Source: CADEGL01 sp050180485 (GTDB taxonomy: Bacteria; Pseudomonadota; Alphaproteobacteria; CADEGL01). From it: a DNA stretch of 64,000 nucleotides. The position numbers and the translations under genes are program-made. Shown here piece after piece: positions 46,446-53,219 of this stretch (position 1 is the stretch's first letter; the number at the start of each line of letters is the position of its first letter). The stretch is taken from NCBI GenBank assembly GCA_050180485.1, contig JBFXED010000011.1:37307-101306 (forward strand), read 5' to 3'. The notes under the pieces were generated by a model. The model ran no database searches, was not told where the DNA came from, and saw only the letters and a list, made by a program, of their open reading frames with translations.

Positions 46446-46475
46446 GGTGGACCTCTTTGGGGACAAGGGTTCGGG

Positions 46476-47243
46476 TTACTCGGCGGCCTGGGCGAGATCG
46501 GCGGGCAAGGCCGCATAGATCTGATCGAGCGCGTTCGTTTCGAGGCGGCCGGGCGGGCCATCGAAGACGACGCGGCCTTTGGTCAATCCCACGATGCGGT
46601 CGGCGAAGCGCCGCGCCAGTTCGACCTGGTGCAGGCTGACGATCGCCGTGATGCCGTCCTCGCGGCAGATGCGATGCAGATCGGCCAGCACCATCTCGGC
46701 CGAGGTGGGGTCGAGACTGGCCACAGGCTCGTCGGCCAGGATGATCGCCGGGCGCTGGGCCATGGCGCGTGCGATGCCGATGCGCTGCTGCTGGCCGCCG
46801 GATAGCTGGTCGGCGCGGTCCAGTGCGCGGTCCGCCAATCCCAGTCGCTCCAACGCGGCCAAAGCCAGCAGCCGGTCTTCGCGCGGCGGGGGCAGAAGGG
46901 AGCGTAAGCCGCCATGGGCGCCTAGTCGGCCCACCAGTACGTTGCGCATCGCGGTCAGGCGGCCGATCAAATGATGCTGCTGAAAAACCATGCCGACCGC
47001 GCGGCGGTGCCGGCGTAGCACGGCGCCGCTGGCGAAAATCGATCCGATGCCGCCGGCCAAGACATCGCCTTGCGTTGGTTGCACCAGACCGTTGAGACAA
47101 CGAAGAAGGGTGGACTTGCCGGCGCCGGACGGGCCGATCAGCGCCACGAAGCGGCCTTGCTCGAAAGAAAGACTGGTGGGCTGAAGGGCCACGACGCCGT
47201 TGTTATAGGTCACCGCGACATTTTCCAGCTTCAACATGGGCAT
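46476..47243 (-). CDS. ptxA: Phosphite ABC transporter ATP-binding protein (PhnC-like)
   Basis: 255-residue ABC ATPase. It has Walker A GPSGAGKST, the Q-loop region VGMVFQQHHLIGRLTAMRNVLVGRLG, signature LSGGQQQRIGIARA, Walker B IILADEPVASLDP and an H-loop in VSLHQVE. FQQHHLIGRLT and RNVLVGRLG are typical of the PhnC group. First gene of the ptxABCDE operon. The open frame continues to 47345 but crosses the operator palindromes; 47243 (or 47237) fits the family start. Confidence 0.9.
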   Translation of the reverse strand: MPMLKLENVAVTYNNGVVALQPTSLSFEQGRFVALIGPSGAGKSTLLRCLNGLVQPTQGDVLAGGIGSIFASGAVLRRHRRAVGMVFQQHHLIGRLTAMRNVLVGRLGAHGGLRSLLPPPREDRLLALAALERLGLADRALDRADQLSGGQQQRIGIARAMAQRPAIILADEPVASLDPTSAEMVLADLHRICREDGITAIVSLHQVELARRFADRIVGLTKGRVVFDGPPGRLETNALDQIYAALPADLAQAAE

Positions 47244-47252
47244 CCCGCGCTC

Positions 47253-47299
47253 GTTCGGTATTACCGAACAAAACGGCGGCTTGTTCGGTATTGCGAAAC
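47253..47299. promoter_or_regulatory. Paired operator-like palindromes upstream of ptxA
   Basis: GTTCGGTA-T-TACCGAAC (47253-47269) is a perfect 17-base palindrome starting ten bases before the ptxA start codon. A second, degraded copy (GTTCGGTATTGCGAAAC, 47283-47299) is centred 30 bases away, about three helical turns. The sites contain T-N11-A motifs, as expected for LysR proteins, so PtxE is the obvious candidate. The rest of the gap to 47579 shows no convincing gene. Confidence 0.6.
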
Positions 47300-47579
47300 T
47301 ATCGGTGCGATATGACAGGCGTATGACGGAATCCGACTCTTTCACCGCGGCGCTCGCGTCATCCGAGCGTCATGAACCTGTCAGCCGCCGTTCACGTCCT
47401 TTTCATACGAATACCCAGGGCGTCTTCGATGGTGATTCGACCGCACGGAGCCCGCTTATCGGGGCGCCGCACCGATGCTCGAGGGTGACTGCCCGGGTAT
47501 CCGCGCATCCATTTTCATAAGGGAAAGATCATGACAGACGTAACCGCGAATCCGTCGGACGCCGGGGTGGTCTTTCGCC

Positions 47580-48647
47580 ATGGAATTGGATAAGAGCCCG
47601 CTCCCAGGGCTGGTATGGGCCTTTCGCGCGCGTGCGGACGGGCACGCGGAAGAGCTGTCATTCGTGCCCGCCGGCCTGCCGGCCGAGGGTTGGCTTTGGC
47701 TTCATTTCGACCTGACGGATGCGCGCGTCCTCGCGGCGGTGTCGCATTTCGATCTGCCGCCATCCGTGGCGCAGCTTTTGGTCGGCGCGGACGGACATCA
47801 GCAACTCCATGTTGCGGGGCCCTGGGTCTATGGGATCTTGACCGATCTCGTCCGCGGGCTCGACGGCCCCACGGGCGAGATCGGCAAGCTCCACTTTGCC
47901 ATGACGGACAATGTCTTCATCAGCGGCCGCCGGCACCGCCTGACGGCGGTCGAAGAGGTTCATCAGGCGCTGCGGGACGGCCGCACCCTGCCGACGACGG
48001 CTGGATTGCTCGAAGCAGTCGTGGAACGCGTGGTCGGCACAATCGAGCGCTATGTCGAAAAACTGGGCCGAAAGCTCGACCGGATCGAGGAAGCCGTGTT
48101 GGCCCCTGGCGCCGGCGACGAACGCCAAGCGATCGGGCGCATGCGACGCACCGCCGTTCGCCTCCACAGGCAACTGGCTGGGTTGCGCACATTGTTCCGC
48201 CGGATGGAGCATGAATTCACCGGCGAGAAGCCGGTCATGCCCCGCCTCGCGTCGGGGCGTTTACCGCAGCGGATCGACTGGCTCGATCAGGAAGTCATCG
48301 CGCTGCGTGACCGCGCGCATCTTCTCCAGGAGGAGGTTACCATCAAGATCGCCGAGCGGACCAACGAACATGTCCGCGTGTTGGCCATCGTCACGACGGT
48401 TCTTTTGCCGCCGACCCTGGTGTCCGGAATTTTCGGCATGAACGTGAAGGATTTGCCGCTCACCGAAGGCGATGGCGGGTTCTGGTGGGCCGCCCCGCGA
48501 TCCTTCTCGGGTCTGCGGCGGTGGTTTGTTTCGTCCTCAAGCGGATGGGATTGGTCGGCCGGCGCTGAGTCGCGCCTTTCCCGATCGTCTTCGAAAGATA
48601 TCGCATGTCGAGGACTTCAGTCCGAAACGGACTGTTGCCGTCCCTGA
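47580..48647 (+). CDS. zntB: CorA/ZntB family metal transporter with C-terminal frameshift
   Basis: The first ~305 residues are a good ZntB/CorA-type protein: cytoplasmic domain, long stalk helix (ERTNEHVRVLAIVTTVLLPPTLVSG) and the pore motif Gly286-Met-Asn (GIFGMNVKDLP). After FWWAA (about 48494) the frame breaks. The expected last helix, AILLGSAAVVCFVLKRMGLVGRR followed by TGA at 48566-48568, is read one frame over. One extra base near 48491-48497 would give a 329-residue protein of normal size. As written, the last 50 residues are unrelated and the second membrane helix is lost. ATG 47580 lacks a ribosome site; ATG 47531 has one but is out of frame. Either a decaying gene or sequencing indels. 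Confidence 0.75.
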   Translation: MELDKSPLPGLVWAFRARADGHAEELSFVPAGLPAEGWLWLHFDLTDARVLAAVSHFDLPPSVAQLLVGADGHQQLHVAGPWVYGILTDLVRGLDGPTGEIGKLHFAMTDNVFISGRRHRLTAVEEVHQALRDGRTLPTTAGLLEAVVERVVGTIERYVEKLGRKLDRIEEAVLAPGAGDERQAIGRMRRTAVRLHRQLAGLRTLFRRMEHEFTGEKPVMPRLASGRLPQRIDWLDQEVIALRDRAHLLQEEVTIKIAERTNEHVRVLAIVTTVLLPPTLVSGIFGMNVKDLPLTEGDGGFWWAAPRSFSGLRRWFVSSSSGWDWSAGAESRLSRSSSKDIACRGLQSETDCCRP

Positions 48648-48763
48648 CCAACCTGCATGGGGTGATCGGCCGGCCAGAAAGAGTAGGCAATGGAACGGAT
48701 CAACTCAGCATCGAGGATCGTCCATCATCGATCCGGTATAGAGGCGATCGAAGGAGGTCACCG

Positions 48764-49063
48764 ATGCATGGCAACCGGGGGTTGATCGCGCTATTCGGGC
48801 TATTTGTCCTGGGCGCGCTCGTCGTTTTCATTGCGTATGACCGCATGAAGGAGCGCGTCATGCAGGCTGAGGCCTCGATGGTGCAAGCTGGCCAGGCTCT
48901 TGCGGCCGCAAATCAGGCATTGGAAGCGGCAAAGGCCGCCGAGGCTAGGGCTACAGCCGTCGCCGGAGAAGCGGATGCGGCGGCCTCCGCCGCGGACCAA
49001 GCGGTCCAAGATGCCAAGATGGCGATGGAGAAGGTATCGCCCGGCGAGAAGTGGTGGAAGTAA
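48764..49063 (+). CDS. Small membrane-anchored alanine-rich helical protein, copy 1
   Basis: 99 residues. One N-terminal membrane helix (GLIALFGLFVLGALVVFIAY) is followed by a long Ala/Glu/Gln-rich helix with heptad-like spacing (AEASMVQAGQALAAANQALEAAKAAEARA...). A strong ribosome site AAGGAGG precedes the ATG. Probably anchored in the inner membrane, with the coiled coil in the periplasm or cytoplasm. It is unrelated to any family I can name. A tandem copy follows at 49302. Confidence 0.75.
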   Translation: MHGNRGLIALFGLFVLGALVVFIAYDRMKERVMQAEASMVQAGQALAAANQALEAAKAAEARATAVAGEADAAASAADQAVQDAKMAMEKVSPGEKWWK

Positions 49064-49301
49064 TCCGGCTGATCGACGATGACGCGCACGTAGAACGGAG
49101 ATCGACCGCGCCGTCGTAATGCTCCTGCTGCCTATATCGGTATCGAAACTCGCTGTGCATCGAGGAATGCAATAGCTGCCATCTAGCTCGTATGCCCCGA
49201 GGCCATCGAACGGTATTGCGTTAAACAATGTGATGAATGCCACCGTTCGTCTAAGATAGGCGTTGTCGGTCCAGTGTGAACGCGATCAAAGGAGTGCATC
49301 C

Positions 49302-49598
49302 ATGCAGGGTAACCGGGGTGTCATCGCACTGTTTGTGCTGTTCGTGATTGGCGCCATCGTCGTATTCATGGCCCATAGCAACATGAGCGCGCGCGTCGCG
49401 CAGGCCGAAGCCGCGGCGGCTCAGGTCACCCAAGCTTTGGCCACCGCCAACCAAGCGGTGGAGGCCGCGAAAGCCGCCGACGCCAAGGCGACAGCCGCCG
49501 CGGGCAAGGCTGATGCGGCTGCGTCCGCCGCCGCGCAGGCGTCCCAGGACGCCAAGATGGCGATGGAAAAGCCGGCGGTGCCTGCGAAGAAGAAGTAA
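49302..49598 (+). CDS. Small membrane-anchored alanine-rich helical protein, copy 2
   Basis: 98 residues, a paralog of the 48764 product with the same start (M-x-GNRG-IALF-LFV-GA-VVF), one membrane helix, and an alanine-rich coiled coil ending AMEKPAVPAKKK. The leader is also partly alike (GCGATCAAAGGAG against GCGATCGAAGGAGG), so promoter and gene were duplicated together. It is convergent with the sensor kinase (three-base gap). Confidence 0.75.
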   Translation: MQGNRGVIALFVLFVIGAIVVFMAHSNMSARVAQAEAAAAQVTQALATANQAVEAAKAADAKATAAAGKADAAASAAAQASQDAKMAMEKPAVPAKKK

Positions 49599-49601
49599 GC
49601 G

Positions 49602-51140
49602 TCAGGCCGCGAGCGGCAGCCGCACGCGCATGACCAAGCCGCCGGTTGGCTTGTTCTGCGCCACCACCGTACCGCCCATGGCCTCGACGTTTCGGCGCAC
49701 GAGCCACAGCCCGATGCCGAAATTGACGCCGGCGGGCTTTTCCCCATCGACGTTGTGACGGCGCGGATCGGTGGCGCGCGTCGAAACATAGCGATCGAAG
49801 ATGCGCTCGATCATGGCGGCTTCCACGCCGGGCCCGTCATCGCCGACTTCCAATTCGGCCGCGCCGCGCGTGCGCTCGAGCCGGACGGAAACCTGACCGC
49901 CTTCCGGAGAAAATCCGACGGCATTGTCCAGGATGTTCTCGATCACCGTCTCGACGAGCTCTTCGCCACCCTGCACGATCAGCTTGGGCTCGATCTCCGC
50001 CGCCAGCCGGACCGCGCGCGCGCCGGCCGCGTCGCGATAATCGTCGACCGTGCGTTGCACCACGTCGGATAGGGCAACGCGATTCTTGGGTGGATCGATC
50101 AAGGCGGCGGTCGTTTCCTGGATGCGCCGCGAGGCGAAGACCAGGGCTTCAAGCCGTTCGATGGCGCGCTCGATCAGTTCGACCGAACGCTGCAACCGCT
50201 TGTCGACGATGGCACCCGGACGCTTCAGCGGCTCCAGCGCTTGGCGCACGACACCGATGGGCGTCTTGAAGGCGTGGGCGTTCTCCTCCGCCGCGTCGCG
50301 AATGGCCAAGGCCGAGCCGTGCAACGTCTCGACCAGACGGTCGAATTCGCCCGCCACCCGCTCCAGTTCCGGCACGTCGTTCAGCGCGGTGAACGAAACC
50401 GAGGGCCGTTCGGCGCCGCGGATGTGCCGCGCTAATCGCGCGAAGCGCAGAAGTCCGCGCCAGACGGTGGCGAAGACCGAAAGCACGACGATGGCCATGG
50501 CCAGATAGATCACGATGGCCAGTTGCACTTCGGGACGCGAGCCGTAGGGTTTGGCGATGGCCGCGCCCAGCACGTCCTCGGCCGACAGCGAGGTGATGAC
50601 GGCCCAACAGCCGCCCTTGGCGATGACGGGCGTGATCGAGGTTAGGATCTCGTTCTCCTGCGCGGGGTTGGTGTAGCGCACGGCCAGGGTGGCGTCGCCT
50701 TCGCAACTGCCGGACAGCTTGTCCAGAACGCCGCTGGCGATCAGTTCGGCGCGCTCGGTCTCCAGGTATTCGGCGGCCGTCGGCGGCGCTGCGGCCATGT
50801 AATAGAAGCTGCGCGATCCTTCGGCGTTACGCGGTCGGAAGAGAAGCTTCACGCGGGTGTTGACGGCCTCGCTCATGAAGGGTTGCAGCAGGTTGGCCGG
50901 ATTGGAGCGGCCGTCGAACACCTCCAGGCGCGGGCGCAACGATTCCGCGACGATGCGGCCCTGATCCTGCACCACGGCCAGGAGAATCTGGCTTTTCTCG
51001 CGATCGGCCGATTGAAACTGGTCGTAGACGATGGCGGGTACCGCCAAAAAGATCAGCACGAGCACGATCAGCTTGGCGCCGAGCGAACGCGCCAGCCGCC
51101 GCAGCCCTTGCAGGCCTGTCGGGTTATCCGGCGGCGCCAT
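49602..51140 (-). CDS. Sensor histidine kinase
   Basis: 512 residues. Membrane helix about 20-38 (GAKLIVLVLIFLAVPAIV), a periplasmic sensor of about 170 residues, a second helix (about 215-235, LAIVIYLAMAIVVLSVFA), a HAMP-like segment, an H-box with His289 (ENAHAFKTPIG), and an HATPase domain (IENILDNAVGFS, VGDDGPGV, GIGLWLVRRNVEAMGG). It overlaps the response-regulator gene by 17 bases and is probably its partner. The stimulus is unknown; the upstream lipoprotein in the same operon may take part in sensing. Confidence 0.88.
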   Translation of the reverse strand: MAPPDNPTGLQGLRRLARSLGAKLIVLVLIFLAVPAIVYDQFQSADREKSQILLAVVQDQGRIVAESLRPRLEVFDGRSNPANLLQPFMSEAVNTRVKLLFRPRNAEGSRSFYYMAAAPPTAAEYLETERAELIASGVLDKLSGSCEGDATLAVRYTNPAQENEILTSITPVIAKGGCWAVITSLSAEDVLGAAIAKPYGSRPEVQLAIVIYLAMAIVVLSVFATVWRGLLRFARLARHIRGAERPSVSFTALNDVPELERVAGEFDRLVETLHGSALAIRDAAEENAHAFKTPIGVVRQALEPLKRPGAIVDKRLQRSVELIERAIERLEALVFASRRIQETTAALIDPPKNRVALSDVVQRTVDDYRDAAGARAVRLAAEIEPKLIVQGGEELVETVIENILDNAVGFSPEGGQVSVRLERTRGAAELEVGDDGPGVEAAMIERIFDRYVSTRATDPRRHNVDGEKPAGVNFGIGLWLVRRNVEAMGGTVVAQNKPTGGLVMRVRLPLAA

Positions 51141-51846
51141 CGGCCCAGCGATAGCCGAATCCGGGATAAGTCTCGATCTCGTCGAACTCGGCATCGATCC
51201 GTTCGAACTTGCGCCGGATGCGCTTGATGAAGGCGCGCACGTTGGCGCGGTAGCCATCCGTGCCCTGGCCGGCGGCGAAGTCCTCGCCGCGCAGCAGGTC
51301 GTACAGTTCGCGATACCGTACGTCCTTGCCCACGTTCTGGACCAAGCAGCGCACCATGGCGAATTCGGTAAGGGTCAGGTCGACCTGCTGGCCATTCCAG
51401 AACGCACGGCAGCTTTCGACGTTCAGGGACAGTTTGCCGTATTCGATCGTGCCGTCATTGGCGGTCGCGGTTTCGCCCTTGCTGCCGCCGAGGATCAGCT
51501 CGATGCGCTTCTTGAGGATCAGGAAGCTGCGCGATTTCTCGACGAAATCGACGGCACCGCCTTGCAGCGCGGCCTCCTCGTAGATCTGGTCCGACAGCGA
51601 GGTCAGCAGGATGACCGGCGTGTTGAGGTTGGCCGAACGCATCCGCTTCAGAACTTCGCCTCCGGACAGGCTGGGCATCTTCCAGTCCAAAAGGACCAGA
51701 TCGAACGGATCCGACGCCTGCATCAGGCGCAGAGCCTCCTCGCCGTCGTTGATCGAAGTCACTTCGAAGCCGGAATCGCCCAGGTTGAGCCCCAGCGATT
51801 CGCGAAACATGTCGTCGTCGTCGACCAGGAGGATGCGCGAGCCCAT
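51124..51846 (-). CDS. OmpR/PhoB-type response regulator
   Basis: 240 residues. Receiver domain: acidic pocket DDDD, phospho-acceptor Asp54 in VLLDWKMPSLSGGEV, Lys in DFVEKS. It is followed by a winged-helix DNA-binding domain (LTLTEFAMVRCLVQNVGKDVRYRELYDLL, YRANVRAFIKRIRRKFERID, GFGYRW). It starts five bases after the lipoprotein stop and overlaps the kinase start, giving an operon lipoprotein-regulator-kinase. Confidence 0.9.
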   Translation of the reverse strand: MGSRILLVDDDDMFRESLGLNLGDSGFEVTSINDGEEALRLMQASDPFDLVLLDWKMPSLSGGEVLKRMRSANLNTPVILLTSLSDQIYEEAALQGGAVDFVEKSRSFLILKKRIELILGGSKGETATANDGTIEYGKLSLNVESCRAFWNGQQVDLTLTEFAMVRCLVQNVGKDVRYRELYDLLRGEDFAAGQGTDGYRANVRAFIKRIRRKFERIDAEFDEIETYPGFGYRWADGAAG

Positions 51847-51851
51847 GTGCG

Positions 51852-52331
51852 TCAGGTCCTCGGCTTCGCGAGCTGGGCGCAGATGCGCTGCGCGTCCGCG
51901 GTTTTCTTCGCGGGTTTCACATCATAGGCCACCGCGCGGAATTGCTTGGTCGCCAGGTCCATGTAGAAGAAGACGTCGATCACGCAATCCTCGGTCTGGT
52001 AGCGCCATACGGTCGCCGGCGGCTCCTCGCGCGTCTCGGCGGGCTTGCCGGCGGCGGCCTCGGTGTCATCGTAGGTCAAGCCCATCAGCTTGGCGGGCTC
52101 CAGATTCTTGGTGAGCACGGGTTTCACCGGCGCGCGCGCGGGGGGCGCATAGGCGACGGCGGGCGGATCGTTGGCGACCGGCGCGGGCGCTGGGCGAGGG
52201 GCGGCCGGTGGGGTGGTCCGCACGCTCGTGGCGGTCATCCGGTCGCCAAGCGTCATGTCGTCGATGGTGGAACATCCGGCCACCAGAAGGACGAGGGCGG
52301 GGACGATCAGCCAACGTGCGCGCCGTTTCAT
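51852..52331 (-). CDS. Lipoprotein cotranscribed with two-component system
   Basis: 159 residues. Basic start MKRRARWLIVPALVLLVAGC gives a lipobox (VAGC) with the acylated Cys at residue 20. A Pro/Ala-rich linker (APRPAPAPVANDPPAVAYAPPARAP) leads to a C-terminal domain with TVWRYQTEDCVIDVFFYMDL and a second Cys (RICAQL) that could form a disulfide. Periplasmic, attached to a membrane. Function unknown; the operon position suggests a link with the kinase signal. Confidence 0.8.
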   Translation of the reverse strand: MKRRARWLIVPALVLLVAGCSTIDDMTLGDRMTATSVRTTPPAAPRPAPAPVANDPPAVAYAPPARAPVKPVLTKNLEPAKLMGLTYDDTEAAAGKPAETREEPPATVWRYQTEDCVIDVFFYMDLATKQFRAVAYDVKPAKKTADAQRICAQLAKPRT

Positions 52332-52496
52332 CGCTTCGATGTTCCGCAACCGGATCCCCGTCGCACTTTAGCGGGCGGCCAAGGAATTCGCCATCGCCCA
52401 ACCCCCTGCAACGCCGCAAAACCCGAACCGTTCCACCAAAAATGTCACGCCAAGATCACAACCGCCAAGTCGCCAGATCCATTATCGATGAAGCCA

Positions 52497-52707
52497 CGGG
52501 CCGCGTTCGTGGCCCGGTGGATTTTTCGGTTCAGGGGCGCCTTCGGGTGCCCAGCGAATCCCAGAGGTGCGCAAGCACTTCATGGGTGTGCCGGCCGCGG
52601 TACCGTCGGTGATGCAGCCCCCGGTACTGTCTCCGATGGTCCGCGGCCGGCACAGCTTCCGTACTCCCCAAGCCCTCCTCGGTCCCGCCTCACGCGGGAC
52701 TTTTTTT
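52497..52707 (+). ncRNA. Candidate structured small RNA ending in a terminator
   Basis: An intergenic stretch with five successive hairpins. CGGGCC/GGCCCG at 52497-52516. GGGCGCC/GGTGCCC with a UUCG tetraloop at 52535-52552. AGGTGC/GCACTT with a GCAA (GNRA) tetraloop at 52565-52580. A 22-bp stem with one bulge (52587-52609 with 52633-52654). The terminator hairpin at 52682-52707. Stable tetraloops plus a terminator with no good reading frame suggest a functional RNA. It matches no RNA family I recognise (not SRP, 6S, tmRNA or RNase P motifs). It could also be the leader of the 52788 lipoprotein gene. Confidence 0.4.
52682..52707 (+). terminator. Rho-independent terminator
   Basis: GTCCCGC (52682-52688) pairs with GCGGGAC (52694-52700) around CTCAC, followed by seven T residues. 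No protein gene ends just upstream on this strand, so it probably ends the candidate RNA or works as an attenuator for the lipoprotein gene that starts 81 bases later. Confidence 0.85.
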
Positions 52708-52787
52708 GCGTGGGGTCCTGTCTCGGCCGCCACAAATTCGCCTCAAGCGCGTTGTCAGACTGCCATTCCGAACCGCGAGGAGGTCCC

Positions 52788-53219
52788 ATGCGCCGGGTGA
52801 CATTCGCATTTCTGCCCGTTCTGGGTCTGGCTGCGCTCGTCGCCTGTTCCAGCCCGAAGCCGGTCCTCTACCCCAATGCCCAGTTGAACAGCGTGGGCAA
52901 GGCCCAGGCCGACCGTGACATCGAGGCGTGTGAGGACTTTGCCAAGAACAATGGCGCTTCCAGCGGCAGCGGCAAGGCGGGCGAAGTGGTCAAGGGCACG
53001 GCGGTGGGCGGGGGTGCCGGTGCCGCGGTGGGCGCCGTGGCCGGGGCGGTCGCGGGCGGCGATGCGGGCAAGGGTGCCGCGATCGGTGGCGCGACGGGTG
53101 CCACGGCGGGGCTTATCCACGGCGCGCTGAAGGACTCGGGGCCGGACTCGACCTATCGCAACTTCGTCAACCGCTGCCTTAAGGATAAAGGTTACGACGT
53201 CGTGGGCTGGAGCAAGTAG
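52788..53219 (+). CDS. Glycine-zipper lipoprotein
   Basis: 143 residues. Signal MRRVTFAFLPVLGLAALVAC with lipobox LVAC, so it is probably acylated at Cys20. A central glycine-zipper of repeated GxxxG-like Gly/Ala (VGGGAGAAVGAVAGAVAGGDAG and following) is typical of outer-membrane lipoproteins of the Rick_17kDa or OmpA-linked type. A C-terminal YRNFVNRCLKDKGYDVVGW follows. Ribosome site GAGGAGG. Function unknown. Confidence 0.85.
   Translation: MRRVTFAFLPVLGLAALVACSSPKPVLYPNAQLNSVGKAQADRDIEACEDFAKNNGASSGSGKAGEVVKGTAVGGGAGAAVGAVAGAVAGGDAGKGAAIGGATGATAGLIHGALKDSGPDSTYRNFVNRCLKDKGYDVVGWSK

Noticed and set aside
47323..47520. Possible 65-residue plus-strand gene between ptxA and zntB
   Set aside because: No ribosome site and no recognisable motif; probably chance reading of promoter DNA.
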